This document shows, piece after piece, positions 51,474-63,749 of a stretch of 64,000 nucleotides of DNA; positions within the stretch are counted from its first letter, which is position 1; each line of letters begins with the position of its first letter. The stretch is from Agapetus fuscipes. Its lineage: Eukaryota > Arthropoda > Insecta > Trichoptera > Glossosomatidae. The position numbers were made by a program, and so were the translations under genes. Under the pieces are notes generated by a model, which saw only the letters and a list, made by a program, of their open reading frames with translations, had not been told where the DNA came from and did not search any database. The stretch covers positions 10,704,524 through 10,768,523 of the forward strand of contig OX637343.1 of assembly GCA_951799405.1 (NCBI GenBank), given 5' to 3'.

Positions 51474-51841
51474 TGTTATGTTTTTACGGGGATTCTTTTT
51501 AACAAAAACTGCGGGGTGATTTATTTTACACAGTGTTTTTTTTCAGATTTATTTCGGCTACATAGTCACTTTACACCTGCACAATATAAAGGTCGGTTGA
51601 TTTCTGAAGCTACAGAGAGTTTTAGTCCTTATTTTATATAAGAATAAAAAACATTCTCGAAACATGGAGAATTGCAACATGCTAGATTTTACTAGAATAT
51701 TTTATCCAACACTCAAGCAATCTCGAAAAAAATATTTTCCTTAAAAGTACCCAAAATCGAATTAATTATTTTTAGAGAGGCTTCACAGAGTTTATTATTA
51801 ACTCACACAGACAAACTCAACACACCTACACATTCGTAACA
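51474..51841 (-). mobile_element. Antisense solo LTR
   Basis: TGTTATGTTTTTACGGGG at the low end and CACATTCGTAACA at the high end bound 368 bp, with a minus-strand polyadenylation region (plus GTGATTTATTTTACACAG). No flanking duplication is clear. Confidence 0.6.
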
Positions 51842-54229
51842 ATTCATCAAAAAATATTCCAGATTACCGCTTTTCATTTTATATGACCCATATCCTAGTC
51901 ATTTTCTGGTCAAAAAAATATTTTTAATTAAGAAATTCTGTATTATCTATTTTATCTAATTTTCAATATACGATCTCGATGTCAGGTAGAAACTTAATAA
52001 AAGATTTAGACTTTAAGTAAAAATGCACAAATTTTATTTTGATTTCTTTTGGATTAAATTTAATTAACATAGAGATAAATGTTATTAAATAGAAGCAACA
52101 AAAAATGCAATAAAATTCATAAATTGTTTAAAAATACACTTAAAAAACATTTCTATTGTTTTTTTGAGATGTTATAAAAATTGACGTAATTGTAACTAAA
52201 ATGTTGAAAAAATTATAATTGTGGAATTCAGCATTCCTTTTTGAGAAGTAAATATGTCGCTATACACAATTTCTATTGCATTTATTCCTTTTTTACGTAC
52301 ACTAGATCGTTTTTAAATGATAAAAATCCTTGACAATAATATTCATTAATATATTGTAAAGAAAACTTATAAAAAATCTTTTGTTAAAACGGTTAAAACC
52401 CACAGTTTTTTTATCTGAGCATGTAAACAATACTTTGAACTATTTGGTGTAGGTATATCATATTATTTCATGTGGTACGTTACCTCTAACAAAATATACG
52501 TAATTTTTTTTTAACAAAAATATCGATGAAAGTATTTCAGATATAAAAACCGTATTATGACAAAAATAAAACCTAATAACAACAAAATGATTTTCTAAAA
52601 TAAATATATAATATGTTTAAATATTTTAAAGTCTACGGCTAAAATATCAAATTTCCGAACGACGCTACGCGTTGAACTTTTTTAATGACATCAATGTTCC
52701 AAATTTTATTTTTTCTTGGCTATGTCACAGATATAGGGTCTTTTTTCGCAACCAACAAAGTACATATAGTGAAGCCAATTTTAGTTTTAACAAATGGAGC
52801 AAGAAGCTGGTTAAAAATTAATGCTACAAGAATTCCTCGTGGTTGAACAAAATGTAAAAAGGACTCACCAATAATCCACTGATGTTCGCATAGTCAACCT
52901 TTACTTACTGCAGATCGCGCGCATGAGTCCCAAGCTTCAGAACAAATATTGGTGTCCTTCCGCTACCAAGTTGGTTAACTTTTCTCTAGCCGAACAGGCT
53001 GGATGAAGTCACAATTTTTTCCGGTTTATTTATGCGATATCCATATTTCCATAAACAATAGATTTACAGGTGAAATATTTGTCCAAATTGAGCAAATTTT
53101 TATTTCTGTATTGATTTGTAAGCCAATGGTAAAAAAAATGTAGACAATCGAATTGACTTATAGAATTAACGCCAAAAAAAGAAGATTAAAACTAGAAAAA
53201 AAAACTTTAAAAGTATAAATAAAATATAGTGTAAGTTTAAAATAAAAACATCTTTGTGTATTATATAGAAAAAAAACATAGCTCACTTAGTATGGTCGTG
53301 TCAAAAAAATTATCATTCCAAAAATAGATTACACTTTACATTTCAAATTGTCATTAAAAATAGTTACTTTATAAAAAAAAGAATTAAATTAATGAATAAT
53401 TGGACTAAAAGAGGTAAATAGTTTAGTTTAAAAAATAAAACTTTTAAATTTCAAGTAGAACTGTATTAAACAATTAAAATAAAATTGAGTCGTATCGAAT
53501 GAAATACAACTATTTAGGATTTTTGCCAAAAATAAGATAAACATATGAATGAAATTGAATGATTTTAAATTAGAATTTCAGCACTTTTTTTTTTAATATG
53601 TCTCACATACATGGTCCTTCGTCGGTCAAACAATGTGATAACATTAGTAACTTTTGCACAAATGTAGCATCCGCAACATCTGTTCATAAATCACCATAGG
53701 TCACCTCATGGGGCTACAATCTTCAACCACGAGCAACAACAATTATTTCAGATAATTTTGCTCATGCTTCTACGTCAAAGAAAAAACATGCCTCCTGATG
53801 AAGTCGGTTCATGTGTTTTTTTTTTATTCTGTATAAAATCCTAGATTTCTGTTTTTGATTCTAAACGACTCAATTAACTGTTTATGTATTTCAAATTTTG
53901 TGTAGATTAAATAAAATCATCTGTCTTGAGACATTTTGTCAAATGTGAGGTGCCAAAAAATATTATTTAAATGTCTTAATTTTTGTTAAAAATGAATATT
54001 TTTTAATGAGAAATATTTTTTAATTAATTATCTTAAAAATAAGTTGTTATAGCGCTGGTCGCTAATTTTCCATAATTTATTTTTGTCAAAAGAGCCATAG
54101 ATAGAAAGCAAAATATTTTTTCCTTTTGTATAAATTAATTGTTGAATGATCTCACAAAAAATGCATTTATCAAAATATTTTTTGTACAATTATTTATAAA
54201 TGTTTAATTAATATTTTAACGGAGAAACG
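51842..54229. other. AT-rich desert, nothing recognised
   Basis: About 2.4 kb without SINE, LINE or MITE matches and without frames above 60 codons. Codon-like structure is absent. Confidence 0.5.
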
Positions 54230-55200
54230 TATATATTTGAATACAAAAGCGCTTGAGATATAAGATATAAAATACAGGTCGTAAGATACTATATTTTTTT
54301 GAGCACAAAAGCTCTCAAATTTTAATTTAAAATAAACCTTTTTGTATCGAACATTAAATCGTTCGAATCTAAGGTTTTTGAACTAATATTCACGAAAAGC
54401 GCTTGAGATAAAATATTGTGTAGGTACCTACAGATCGCAAGATACGATATTTTATCGAACATCAAAGCGTTCGAGTATTGAGGTTTTGAACCAGTATTCA
54501 CAAAAAAAAATTTTTTAATACAAAATGTAGTACAGCTAGCAAGTTACGATATTGTAAAGAACATCAAATTGTTCGAATTTGAGGTTTTTGAACTAGTATT
54601 CACAAAAAGCGCTTGAGATAAAATATTGCATTACTGCAGATCGCAAGATAAGATATTGTATCGAACATCAAAGCGTTGCAGTATTTAGGTTTTGAACCAG
54701 TATTCACGAAAAGCGCTTGAGATTTTTTTGTATACCTACAGATCGCAAGATACGATATTGTAACGAACATCAAAGCGTTCATTCGAAATTTTTGAATTAT
54801 AGTATTCTCAAAAACATGTAGGTTTTTGAACTCGTATTTCAATTGAGAACAAATGAGGTCGGAACATTTTTGAATTTGGGACTATTTTCTCGGCGAACAA
54901 TCGTCACTCTTGTACTTATTGGACTGCCGTCCTAAGCAACCAAAAAAAAAATTGTATGCCTTTCACTAGCAACCCGGCCGGGTGACGATACATTATTGTC
55001 TATGCCAATTCACGTGCGGATCTCATTGATTCATAATAAAAAAGCACTTGAGATAAAATATAAGGTATAGGTCGCATGTTTATATTGTGTTGAACACCAT
55101 AAAGTTCAAATGTTGAGGTTTTTGAACTCGTTTTTTAATTGAAAAAAAATTAGACTCAAAATAAAAAGCGCTTGAGATATAAAATATAACTAAGGAACAA
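54230..55200. repeat. Degenerate tandem repeat, about 105-bp unit
   Basis: The phrase AAAGCGCTTGAGATA occurs at 54246, 54398, 54606, 54708, 55040 (variant) and 55165. Each is followed by CAGATCGCAAGATACGATAT, then GAACATCAAAGCGTTCGA and GGTTTTTGAACTAGTATTCA. Some units lack one of the words. Confidence 0.85.
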
Positions 55201-56750
55201 AAGTTTCAAAGTTCAAGTTATCACAATGTTTCTTAAATAAATGATAAATAAAGTAAAAATGTCGGGATGAGTAATTGCTGAATAATTTGAGGCTGGAAAG
55301 ATATTAATTGTTATTATTATTATTCTCATAAAAAAGTGAATAAAACATTAATCAAGAAGAAAAAAGAAAAAAAACGTGGAAAAACATTTTTTGTATACAA
55401 TATCCCTCTCAAATTAAAAACTCAATAGCAAGGGGTGGATCAAAATATACAATACTTTAATATTATTATACTTTGTATATTTATTCATAAAAATTAAAAA
55501 CACTAAGCGCTTTTATAATTAAAAAAGATACCATTCGTATGGGATCAAAATATTTTTATTTCAAATCTTATAAAAATCAATTTTAGTTGAAACAAGAAGT
55601 TAGATCAGAAAAAAAAACTATCTTCAAATTATTTATTTTGGATACAAAAGACTTGTATGAAAGAAAATTAATACTCACTTTTTTATCATTTACAAGTACT
55701 AAATATTTATGTTTTATAATATTTGATAAATGTTTATGTAATAGTGTCAAAAATTGTGTAGAAAAACTTTTTCAAAATGTACCAGAAAAAAGCAATAATT
55801 TCTTAATTTAATTTAACTTAACTTTGTAATATATTGGATGTGAAACCTTTAAAAAAATTAGGTAAGTTAAAAACTAATGCATTGTAAGATAAGTTCTTAT
55901 GTTTTCATAATATTGCTCTAAGAATGTGTGTTACTATATTTCTTGAGACTTTTTCATGTTTAACTCATACGGTGTTATTCACACACAGCAAATCCGTGGC
56001 TCAACCGCCACCTAACGGGAATTTTTCAATACAAAAAAACCATGTTCCATGTATCAAATGTATTGTGAATGACCCTGTTAGATTTCATGATAAAATTACA
56101 GATTATACATACTGACAAAAACATTTTTCATTACTGTGTAAAACAGGCAGTTTTCACTTTTTATTTTTATGTGATACCTTTAAGGGTATTATGGCTCATT
56201 AATGAAAATTTGGACTTAAGACATAATGTGAGTTTTAATTTAAGTCAAAAAATATTATTTGTACTTTAACTTACTCTCCGACCTTGACTTTTTATAAAAA
56301 ATAAAGTAAAATGGAAAAAAATGTTGTTTCATTCATCAACAAAACTATCTTTTTCGTTGTTTTTAAATTCATTGCACAAAACTCGGAAGAAGTTACACAC
56401 AGCTATAGCGAAACGTTAGCAAGAAAATAAAAATAAAAATAAACGTTAGACCACGGTCAAAGCCCCGAAGAATAACATCAAGCATCATAATACAATTTGT
56501 ATAAAAATCAAAAACGAATTTTATGAAGCGTTTATAAATAATGGGTTTTGCAGCGTTTTGTCAAAGTCGTATCCGACTTTTGTGTTACTTTTTCGATGAA
56601 AAAACGCGAAATAATTGCTTAATAATATCTGATCGAGGTAATAGTATTTTTGGAATACTTTTATTATGAACAACCCTCGATAAAGTTCATACTTTGGTAC
56701 AAAAAGTTCCTAATACAAACCATCTCATTTCAGCGACAAAAAATGGCGTC
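55201..56750. other. AT-rich stretch, no gene called
   Basis: A 74-codon frame at 55587-55811 is built of AT-rich codons with no family resemblance or splice support. Nothing else. Confidence 0.5.
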
Positions 56751-56766
56751 GTGGTTCATTTAGAGC

Positions 56767-56880
56767 AGTCATGGGCAAACTACGGCCCGCAGACCAAATT
56801 GAGCCCTTCTGGCAGTCAATCCGGTCCACGACACTGTTTTGAATAGCCCCTGCCATGGAGTCGGAATGTCTTTTTCAAGG
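56767..56880. mobile_element. Truncated hAT-type MITE end
   Basis: It begins CAGTCATGGGCAAACTACGG and continues CCCGCAGACC, a common hAT terminal sequence. The other end is not found because a SINE-D follows. Confidence 0.6.
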
Positions 56881-56887
56881 ATAATAA

Positions 56888-57103
56888 TAAAAATATTAGG
56901 ATGATTTATTTGGTGAGCACTGTTTTGGTGAGAATCATACCTCAAGAGCCCTCAGCGAACTTGGAAAGCGCGAATTCTCAAGCCAGACCCAATTGTAGAA
57001 GGCTGGATGGATCTTTGGTGACCGGTCTTTGGTAAATATATATGAATTTTTGCAAACCAGTGAAAAGCATTTTTGAAAATATAACTGATATATTTTTGTG
57101 CTC
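56888..57103 (-). mobile_element. SINE-D, head lost
   Basis: The low end ATATTAGGATGATTTATTTG continues to ATATTTTTGTGCTCCAAGCT, where the A-repeat takes over in the same orientation. Confidence 0.82.
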
Positions 57104-57252
57104 CAAGCTCAAAATCCAAATTCCAAATCTCAAATGAACAAAAAACGTGCAAATTTTCCTAACCTTTCCTGGAACAGGGGTTACATTGGCAAAGTGAAAC
57201 ATTTTTTACAATATGGGTGGTCAGCTTCATACCAGCCTATAAGTTAAGGAAC
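57104..57252 (-). mobile_element. A-repeat, 5' half of the UTR
   Basis: CCAAATCTCAAATGAACAAA to CCAGCCTATAAGTTAAGGAA. The LINE 3' terminus is replaced by the neighbouring SINE-D, suggesting a deletion joined them. Confidence 0.8.
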
Positions 57253-57507
57253 CAAGATAATTTTTCATTTTTTCTGGCCCTCCCATAAAAAAAGCTTCTC
57301 CATATCTGATATAGAGCCAGAGAGGAGAAATGCTACAAACAATGAGATAAGAAGATGGAGAAGAAAAAGGGTAAGAAAAAATGTTACCTCAGTTTCATAT
57401 ACATCTGTGTGTATATTTTTATTTGCCCTCTTTTCACCTTCCCAATTCGTCTTGATTTTCGTTCATCCCCAAACACCTACATACTTTTTAGAATTTTGTA
57501 ACAACAG

Positions 57508-57600
57508 AAGACCGGTTGGTAGTCTAGTGATTAGCGCTACGGACGCGCAATCCGAAGGTCGTGAATTCGATTCCCAGCGGAGCACAAAAAAAAAAGATTT
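57508..57600 (+). mobile_element. SINE-D-related tRNA-like head
   Basis: The head is AGACCGGTTGGTAGTCTAGT, B box GAATTCGATTCCC and linker GCGGAGCACAAAAAAAAAAG. The body that follows is unlike SINE-D, so this is a third variant. Confidence 0.7.
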
Positions 57601-57739
57601 TAATTTCGTTTTTAGTTTGCAAATATACCCCACAGTTTCACATCGAAAACTGAACAGATGTCGCTGCTCCACAACACAACTCATACGCAGAGTGTCAATT
57701 TTTCACATTTAAACGCCAAGTTTACACACACTTTCATCA

Positions 57740-57930
57740 CAGTATTCATCAAGATCATCTTCATCATCACACTTCACGCTGAAGAAGCTCATCGTAGACA
57801 TGGCCAAAACGTCCGGAAGCTCCAGCTCCCATAACCACGGAAACAGATCACGGCAACAGATCCAGGAAAACATCTCTCCAGCCTCATCAGCCGGCCGTGT
57901 AAGCCTAAAGCTCTTGTTCATATTGTTGTA
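57740..57930. repeat. Copy of the 31850-32100 repeat
   Basis: It holds CCGGAAGCTCCAGCTCCCAT and AGCCGGCCGTGTAAGCCTAA. Here it is a single arm, not inverted. Confidence 0.6.
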
Positions 57931-57949
57931 TTTTTAGGGTTCAAAAAAG

Positions 57950-58235
57950 TCTTTAAATTAAAAAAACTGGTCTTCTTTCATGGATATTTATTTAACAATT
58001 TATATTTATTTTTAACAATTCACATTTATGGTTTGGCACTTTACATTTACTTCACAGTTGGTCTTCAGTGTATTTCTTGTTCAAAAGCAGAGCGACGTAT
58101 ATGGACTGACTATTGCGAGCCGCTTGCAGCCCTGTATACTCCTAAATACAGTAGTTGCTAGAAGCCAATTTTGCTAGAACCTTCCAGAACAAAAAGCTTT
58201 CAGTAGGCACATAATTTAATGTCTCTTTCCTAGGT
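57950..58235 (-). mobile_element. Antisense LTR-like sequence
   Basis: The layout resembles the other antisense LTRs: TTTATTTAACAATTTATATT, then CCTGTATACTCCTAAATACA. Boundaries are not defined. Confidence 0.35.
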
Positions 58236-58495
58236 ATAAATCTAAATCTAAATCTAAGCTGCAAAGATATGTATCATTTGAGATTCATATCAAATGCATT
58301 CCCACAAGCAGACATGCATAATTTCGCGCTTACACATGCCGCATGTGGACCTACAATATAAAAAACCCAATCTCAAATGAACATAAGCCCTGCAACTCTT
58401 GCCGACCTTCCCTGAAGCAGGGGTGACATTGGCAAAGTGAACCATTTTTTACAGTATGGGTGATCAGCCGCATACCAACCTATCAGTCAAGGAAT
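58236..58495 (-). mobile_element. A-repeat, well preserved
   Basis: The 3' terminus is a (TAAATC)n run, AAATCTAAATCTAAATCTAA. Complete to AACCTATCAGTCAAGGAATA. Confidence 0.92.
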
Positions 58496-58499
58496 ATGG

Positions 58500-58955
58500 T
58501 ACTAGGTACCTATAATAATTACTCCAACTCTCATCGGCTATTAATACACCTACCTACCTACCTAATATTTATAGTATTTGTTATTTACATAAAAATATTT
58601 AAGCATGTACATCTTACATCTTGCATTCCAAGGTCAAGAAAAGTAAGAATCAAATATTTATTGTTCTTAATTCAAAACCGCAACAACTATTATGCCATTA
58701 TTGAGGTTTTGCGACTGATTCTGAGGTTTTATCTGCTCTAGAAAGAGGAGATGTTGGTAGATAGATGTGAGATAGAAAGACAGATGGAAGGGAGAAGCGA
58801 AGAGAGGGGAGATTATTTTAATCTCCTTGATGAGAAGCTGATTGTCTTTGTTTTTGGGCAGAACCACAAAGAGCAGCAAATATGTTCCTCTGCGGAATAA
58901 ACATTGTACATTGTCTGACCACATTATTAAACCTCTCATAAAAAAAGAAAAATTG
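58500..58955. other. Unrecognised stretch
   Basis: Nothing recognised. A short purine-rich run GATAGAAAGACAGATGGAAG is at 58770. Confidence 0.5.
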
Positions 58956-58957
58956 TA

Positions 58958-59190
58958 TGGGCCTGTTGCACCAAACTCCAATCAGACATAAATCAAAATA
59001 AGGTTTGATTTCTTCCACAAATCAAAAATTTGTTGCATATACGTAAATCAGCTGATGTGTTTTTCCTGTTCAAATTCCATAAAATTACTACTCAATTCCG
59101 AGAAATATTTAACTGAGGTCCTTACCAAAATTAACCAATCAAATTTGATGTTTCAATCAAATATTGTTTGGAGGTTGGTGCAACAAGCCC
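58958..59190. mobile_element. Foldback MITE FB2 copy 2
   Basis: The ends are GGGCCTGTTGCACCAAACTC and GAGGTTGGTGCAACAAGCCC. The interior CGAGAAATATTTAACTGAGG is the inverse of copy 1. Confidence 0.85.
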
Positions 59191-59740
59191 ACCATATTGT
59201 TACAAATGTATACCTGCACGTTTGTGTGATTGTGTGCCTGCGCGTGTAGACTGGCTATATATGTGCGTAGAAATAAGTACCAGTCTCCTCGGAAAATCCC
59301 CACTTCAACTTTTTTTTGATCAGAAGTCCCAAAATTTCTACAGCAACGCGATCATATCCGTACCTACAAGATGGCAGATAGTCTACAAACAAAATGGCAC
59401 ATATGTACCTTTTGTAATTAAATGTAATTAACTTTGAAAAAAAATGAACTGAATTTTAATATAAAATGCGAAGATTTTTTTTCCGCGACCTATTATATAC
59501 TTAAATTAATTCGTATAAAAGCATGTATACGGTGCGTCCAATGATATGGCCGGGGAGTGTGTGGGGGATTCGTTTCTCTGACGTAATGATCTTAGAGGAT
59601 ATCAGCTTAATTACGAGGGAATAATTAAAATTAATAACAAAAGTTTTTGCCGTAATAAAGAAAGACTTACATTACAAAACAAAATGCTTTAATTTTTGGT
59701 ATCGGTGCGGTAATACGTAGTATTTGTAGCTTCTGTGTTC
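59191..59740. other. Unrecognised stretch with a TAATTA-rich block
   Basis: 59575-59640 has TGACGTAATGATCTTAGAGG and GCTTAATTACGAGGGAATAA. A regulatory element is conceivable, with no direct support. Confidence 0.35.
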
Positions 59741-60068
59741 GGTAGATAGCTCAGTTGGTAGAGTGCTTGCATTCCATGCCGTGAGCCCGGGTACGAATCC
59801 CACCGAGGCGAGGGTGTCAGAAATGATTTCCCGTTTCGGTGTTTATTTCAAACCCGAAAAAAAATACCGGCAAAGTTTATTCAGCCTTCACAATAAATGA
59901 GTACCAGTCCCCTCGGGAGCTGGGAAACCCCCACTTCAACTAAAGTGGTTGGCGTAAAGCCGGCCCCCTTACCTGTAAAAATAAATAGGTTCCATTCGCT
60001 ACATGTGACCCCTTCGGGGATAACGCGGCAAGAAGTTACACTATATGTGTAGCTTAGTTGTTGTTTTT
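59741..60068 (+). mobile_element. SINE-C, best preserved full-length copy
   Basis: The head is GGTAGATAGCTCAGTTGGTA, the B box CGGGTACGAATCCC, the body ATGATTTCCCGTTTCGGTGT and the 3' end ACTATATGTGTAGCTTAGTT then T7. A small duplication GAGGCGAGGG sits after the B box. Confidence 0.93.
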
Positions 60069-60246
60069 TTGCGCTTAATCCGTGTCGTAATAATGGGACA
60101 TGGTATAATGACTTGAGACATAGTATCCGTGACTTTGAGGCACAGTATTCGTACGTTGTGGTTATATACATGGTATTCGCACAGTTTTTTCGTGATACTC
60201 GTGGTTTTTGGTTTTCGTGACATGCGACATGGTATCTGTAAAAATA

Positions 60247-60532
60247 ATAATAAAATTCAGATGATTTATTTGGTAAACGCTGTTTTCAAGAACCCTCTGC
60301 GATCTTAGTCGTCGCCAAAGAAAGTGCTATTTCTCATTAAGATTTAGTTGTTGTCAGGTAGGTTGGACCCTTGGTGCCCCAGTCTTTGGTAAAGGTACAT
60401 ATATGAATTTTTCGACCCAGCGAAAAGCATATTTGAAAATATAGATGCTATTTTTTGTGCTCCACCGGGGTTCAAACCCACGAACTCCTATTTACGAATC
60501 CGCAGCGCTAACCACTAGACTGCGGACCGGTC
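60247..60532 (-). mobile_element. SINE-D with short tail
   Basis: The head is GACCGGTCCGCAGTCTAGTG and the B box GGTTTGAACCCC. The low end is AAATTCAGATGATTTATTTG. Confidence 0.88.
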
Positions 60533-60829
60533 AATAACCTTTTCCTTGTAAATATATATATACATACATCCCCTAACAAATTCCCTCTCTAGGAGTATTT
60601 ACAGCCACTTGATTTACCTTTTTACACCCCAATCGTAAACTTACAGACCCTAAGGTACACCGGGGTAATGTTTAATTCAATACTGCCAAGTTTTCAGGTT
60701 TTTTCATACATATTTACATGCCAGAAAACACATCGTTACTCCTGAATTTTTTCATGTGTTTTTAACCCTTACTGTTTGTAATTTTTTGAGAGTAAATATA
60801 ACATTGATCCAAATATTTATATAACTCAA

Positions 60830-61205
60830 TACTTTAATAATGTATGTATGATGGTCCACAAAGCTTTATATGGAAAAAACACCCAAATATCTCGCTGATT
60901 TAATCAAACCAGTCACCCTCGGCAAAAAAAAGCCTAACACTGCGCTCTGCTGAAACTGGAGCCAAATCAAAGATTGAAGAACCGATAAGAAGAGTTAACA
61001 CAATACTTGGAGAACGTGCATTTGCAGTTGCTGGCCCTCTGGCGTGGAACCACCTGCCACATCATGTGAGAGAGCTAGAGGACCATGGAAATTCCAGAAT
61101 GCGCTGAACACAAGCAAATTTCTGGCATCATTTGCACAAGCACCCTTGGAGTGACTACATCACGAAGCGGCGCTATAAAGAAATCATCAACTCATCATCA
61201 TCGTC
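60830..61205 (+). mobile_element. CR1/L2-like LINE 3' end, reference copy
   Basis: The frames read MMVHKALYGKTPKYLADLIK, LTLRSAETGAK, NTILGERAFAVAGPLAWNHL, PHHVRELEDHG. It ends in AACTCATCATCATCG. The copies at 5020, 9810 and 35955 are parts of the same or a close family. Confidence 0.88.
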
Positions 61206-61559
61206 GGGGAATTTGAATTGGTCAACCTCAACTCTTTTGGCATTGTTGTATTTCTTTGAAGGGTAGCAGGCACATAATATAAAAGCACGGGTTAACAAGC
61301 GGATTCGTCCTCTTACTAAATCAAATTCCTATCGAGTAGATTGATTCAAATGGCTGTAATTTTCTGAAAAGAAAAGTGCTACAAATCAAGCGAGAATCAA
61401 GTCTTTCATTGAAGCCCAATCCAAAATTCAGAGACCGCCAGAATCCTGAACACTTACATAAGAATTCAAAAAAATATTAAAATACTATATATTTCTCCAG
61501 GGTAAGTTTCACGAGGGCAACTAGAAGATGATTCTTATTCTTCCCTTTGCAGTCAGCTT

Positions 61560-61640
61560 TGCACAGTTCCTTTTCGTCGTGCAGGGAGAATGCCTCCTGA
61601 ACACGTTGGCTACGTCGCACAACGAAACGTTGAGAATAAA
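61560..61640 (+). repeat. Repeat fragment related to 3320-3415
   Basis: CGTCGTGCAGGGAGAATGCC and CGCACAACGAAACGTTGAGA. Class unknown. Confidence 0.45.
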
Positions 61641-61825
61641 GCAAGTTTTCCCATAAAGGTTCGTCTAATATCTGAAAAGAGTAATTCACATTGAAATTAA
61701 TTATAATTGGTAATTAAGTTATGCTGCATTTAGCATAACCTACAACTGCATACGTTGATGTTAACTAGAAAAACCCCTGATTATCAGGAACCTATGTTTT
61801 ATTTACTATGGGTTATGCTACATTG

Positions 61826-62070
61826 CAAAGGGGTATTTGGAATGCAATTCCCCAACCTATTTTTCCTTTAAAACATGTATTAACATTGTCAAATAATTTA
61901 TTTAATATTTTAATGAATATTTGATTAATAAATACCCAATTACATGTGTTGAACCAGGGTCAAAGCTATTATTGATAGGACACGGCGCATGCGGGGTTTG
62001 AACTTGCGCGTGTTTCAATAACGCAATTTCGAGAGCCGACGCCTTATCGGCTCGACCATAGCAGCTTTGA
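61826..62070 (-). mobile_element. SINE-B, full length but diverged
   Basis: The minus head is GCTATGGTCGAGCCGATAAG and the B box AGTTCAAACCCC. The body contains TTACATGTGTTGAACCAGGG on plus. Confidence 0.8.
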
Positions 62071-62079
62071 GCTAGTAAA

Positions 62080-62470
62080 TTTTTATTCTAAAATATTTTA
62101 GATTGTATTTCTTAGATTACATACAATTTCATTTTCATTTGTACCTATATCAGTACTTCAACTACAATAAACAACGTAAATACTAAATTCCCCTCGATCG
62201 TATAAATAGAAAAAAGTTCATCAAAACTAAATCACTCACTAGGGATGCTGCTGTATATTCAATACATTTTTTATATACGCCATTAAGGGGACTTTATGTC
62301 ATGTTTTATACTCGTGGTACAAATAGTCTTAACTTGGACGTCATAAGGGACTATATTCCCTTGCGCCTAAGGGCCGGTTGCTCAAGGGCTCTTATCAAAT
62401 GACCCACAATGTCGCGCACGAAAATGCCCCTTGTGGTTTTAGCTTCTCTGCTTGAATTCAAACGGATAGG
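62080..62470. repeat. Unclassified repeat, partner of 19660-20019
   Basis: AACTAAATCACTCACTAGGG and CATGTTTTATACTCGTGGTA parallel the earlier copy. Nothing coding. Confidence 0.4.
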
Positions 62471-62476
62471 TACCCT

Positions 62477-62710
62477 TAATCTATAATCTAAGTTGAAAAT
62501 ATATATTTAATATTGACATTTAAGATTCATAAAACATGCATCCCCACTTACACGTGCCTGCTTATGCAGGCACTTGTAAGTGTGCGCTTACACATGCTGC
62601 ATGTGAACTTTAAAATAAAGCCTAAATATCAAATGAACATAAGTACCTACAACCTTTGGCGTCTTTCCTTGAGACTGGACGGACATTGGCAGAAGTGAAC
62701 CATTTTTTTA
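62477..62710 (-). mobile_element. A-repeat, diverged
   Basis: ATCTATAATCTAAGTTGAAA to GACATTGGCAGAAGTGAACC, with CACGTGCCTGCTTATGCAGG giving a local hairpin. Confidence 0.78.
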
Positions 62711-62744
62711 GAGGAGAACGCTGTAAGAAGTATTTCTCATAGTG

Positions 62745-63003
62745 CGATTTCTTTGGTGAGCGCAGTTTTTGTGCCAATAACACTTCAAGAGCCCTTTGCA
62801 AGCTCGGTCGTCACTACTCGCCAATAATCCAAATAAGACCCAGTTACTCTAAGGTTAGATGAACCTATGGTACCGGTATTCCCGGTTTAATTTTTCAACC
62901 CAGCAAAAAGTCCATATGAAATAACAATTATTTTTATTTGAATCGAACCCTCTACCTTCCAATCACAAGTCCGAAGCGTTTACCACTAGACTACGGACCG
63001 GTC
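62745..63003 (-). mobile_element. SINE-D, diverged
   Basis: The head is GACCGGTCCGTAGTCTAGTG. The low end is TGCGATTTCTTTGGTGAGCG. A deletion removes part of the middle. Confidence 0.82.
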
Positions 63004-63004
63004 A

Positions 63005-63486
63005 GCTTTCTGCGTATATTACTAGGGTGTACATACGCTTTTACGTTCCCCATTTTTGCGGTACACTTTTTTTCGGGGTGTGAAAAATGTTTCACTCTGT
63101 CCGTCCATTAGTTATTCCCCTCCTCGCATATAAGGCTTCACCTGGACCAGCTAAATCATACGTCATGGTCATCCTATCCTAAAAATGTGTACCAAGGCTC
63201 CGTATTTCACCAAACTTTGAGCTACACTTAAATGGAGTAGAAAAAAAAGTGACGTCCCCCCGCCGGGCTGCTAATCAAAGGAGAACGGACTCCGAAAATT
63301 CAAAATATACGTCGGCCATGCGACGCTACTCGCAGTAAATAAAAATAGTTAATTTTACGGTGGACTGCACATGACTTTATAGCTTAAATTAAGATTGTCT
63401 TGAGGTATCTTTAATTTTCAAGTTTGTGCTATTAATGAAGGTATTGTATAAGTAATTCTTATTTTGCAGTATAATAATTATTGCAT
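63005..63486. other. Unrecognised, less AT-rich stretch
   Basis: GTGACGTCCCCCCGCCGGGC and ACGTCGGCCATGCGACGCTA lie in a 250-bp unique block. No frame or repeat found. Confidence 0.4.
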
Positions 63487-63540
63487 GTATGAAGGTACAA
63501 AAGAATGTGATGAGATGGTTTGGGCATGTGGAAAGAATTT
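63487..63540 (+). mobile_element. LINE scrap
   Basis: The frame reads MKVQKNVMRWFGHVER, the conserved RWFGH.ER stretch of the LINE C terminus. It is cut off after AAAGAATTTG, which is itself duplicated. Confidence 0.75.
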
Positions 63541-63749
63541 GTTTTTTTCATAAAGAATTTGTTTTTTTCATATAGCAACTCATAGAGGCCGATTAGCAAG
63601 ATTGTTGCCTTAATTAGTTTTGGTAACCGTATATCAATCAACCATCACGCTGAAAATTAAAAAAAAAGTTGTTGGAGCCGTTTTTGAGAAAATCGTATTT
63701 AAAATTTTCAGCTCGGAAGCCATCTTGAATTTTATAAAAACTGGATATT

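Noticed and set aside
55587..55811. Possible terminal cyclase exon or small gene
   Set aside because: Residue content is what AT-rich DNA gives (Phe, Lys, Leu, Asn). There is no acceptor in phase 0 with a good tract and no tail-like composition.
59741..59815. tRNA gene
   Set aside because: A and B boxes are present, but the acceptor stem does not pair properly and the sequence continues into the SINE-C body. It is the tRNA-like SINE head. The same holds for SINE-B and SINE-D heads.
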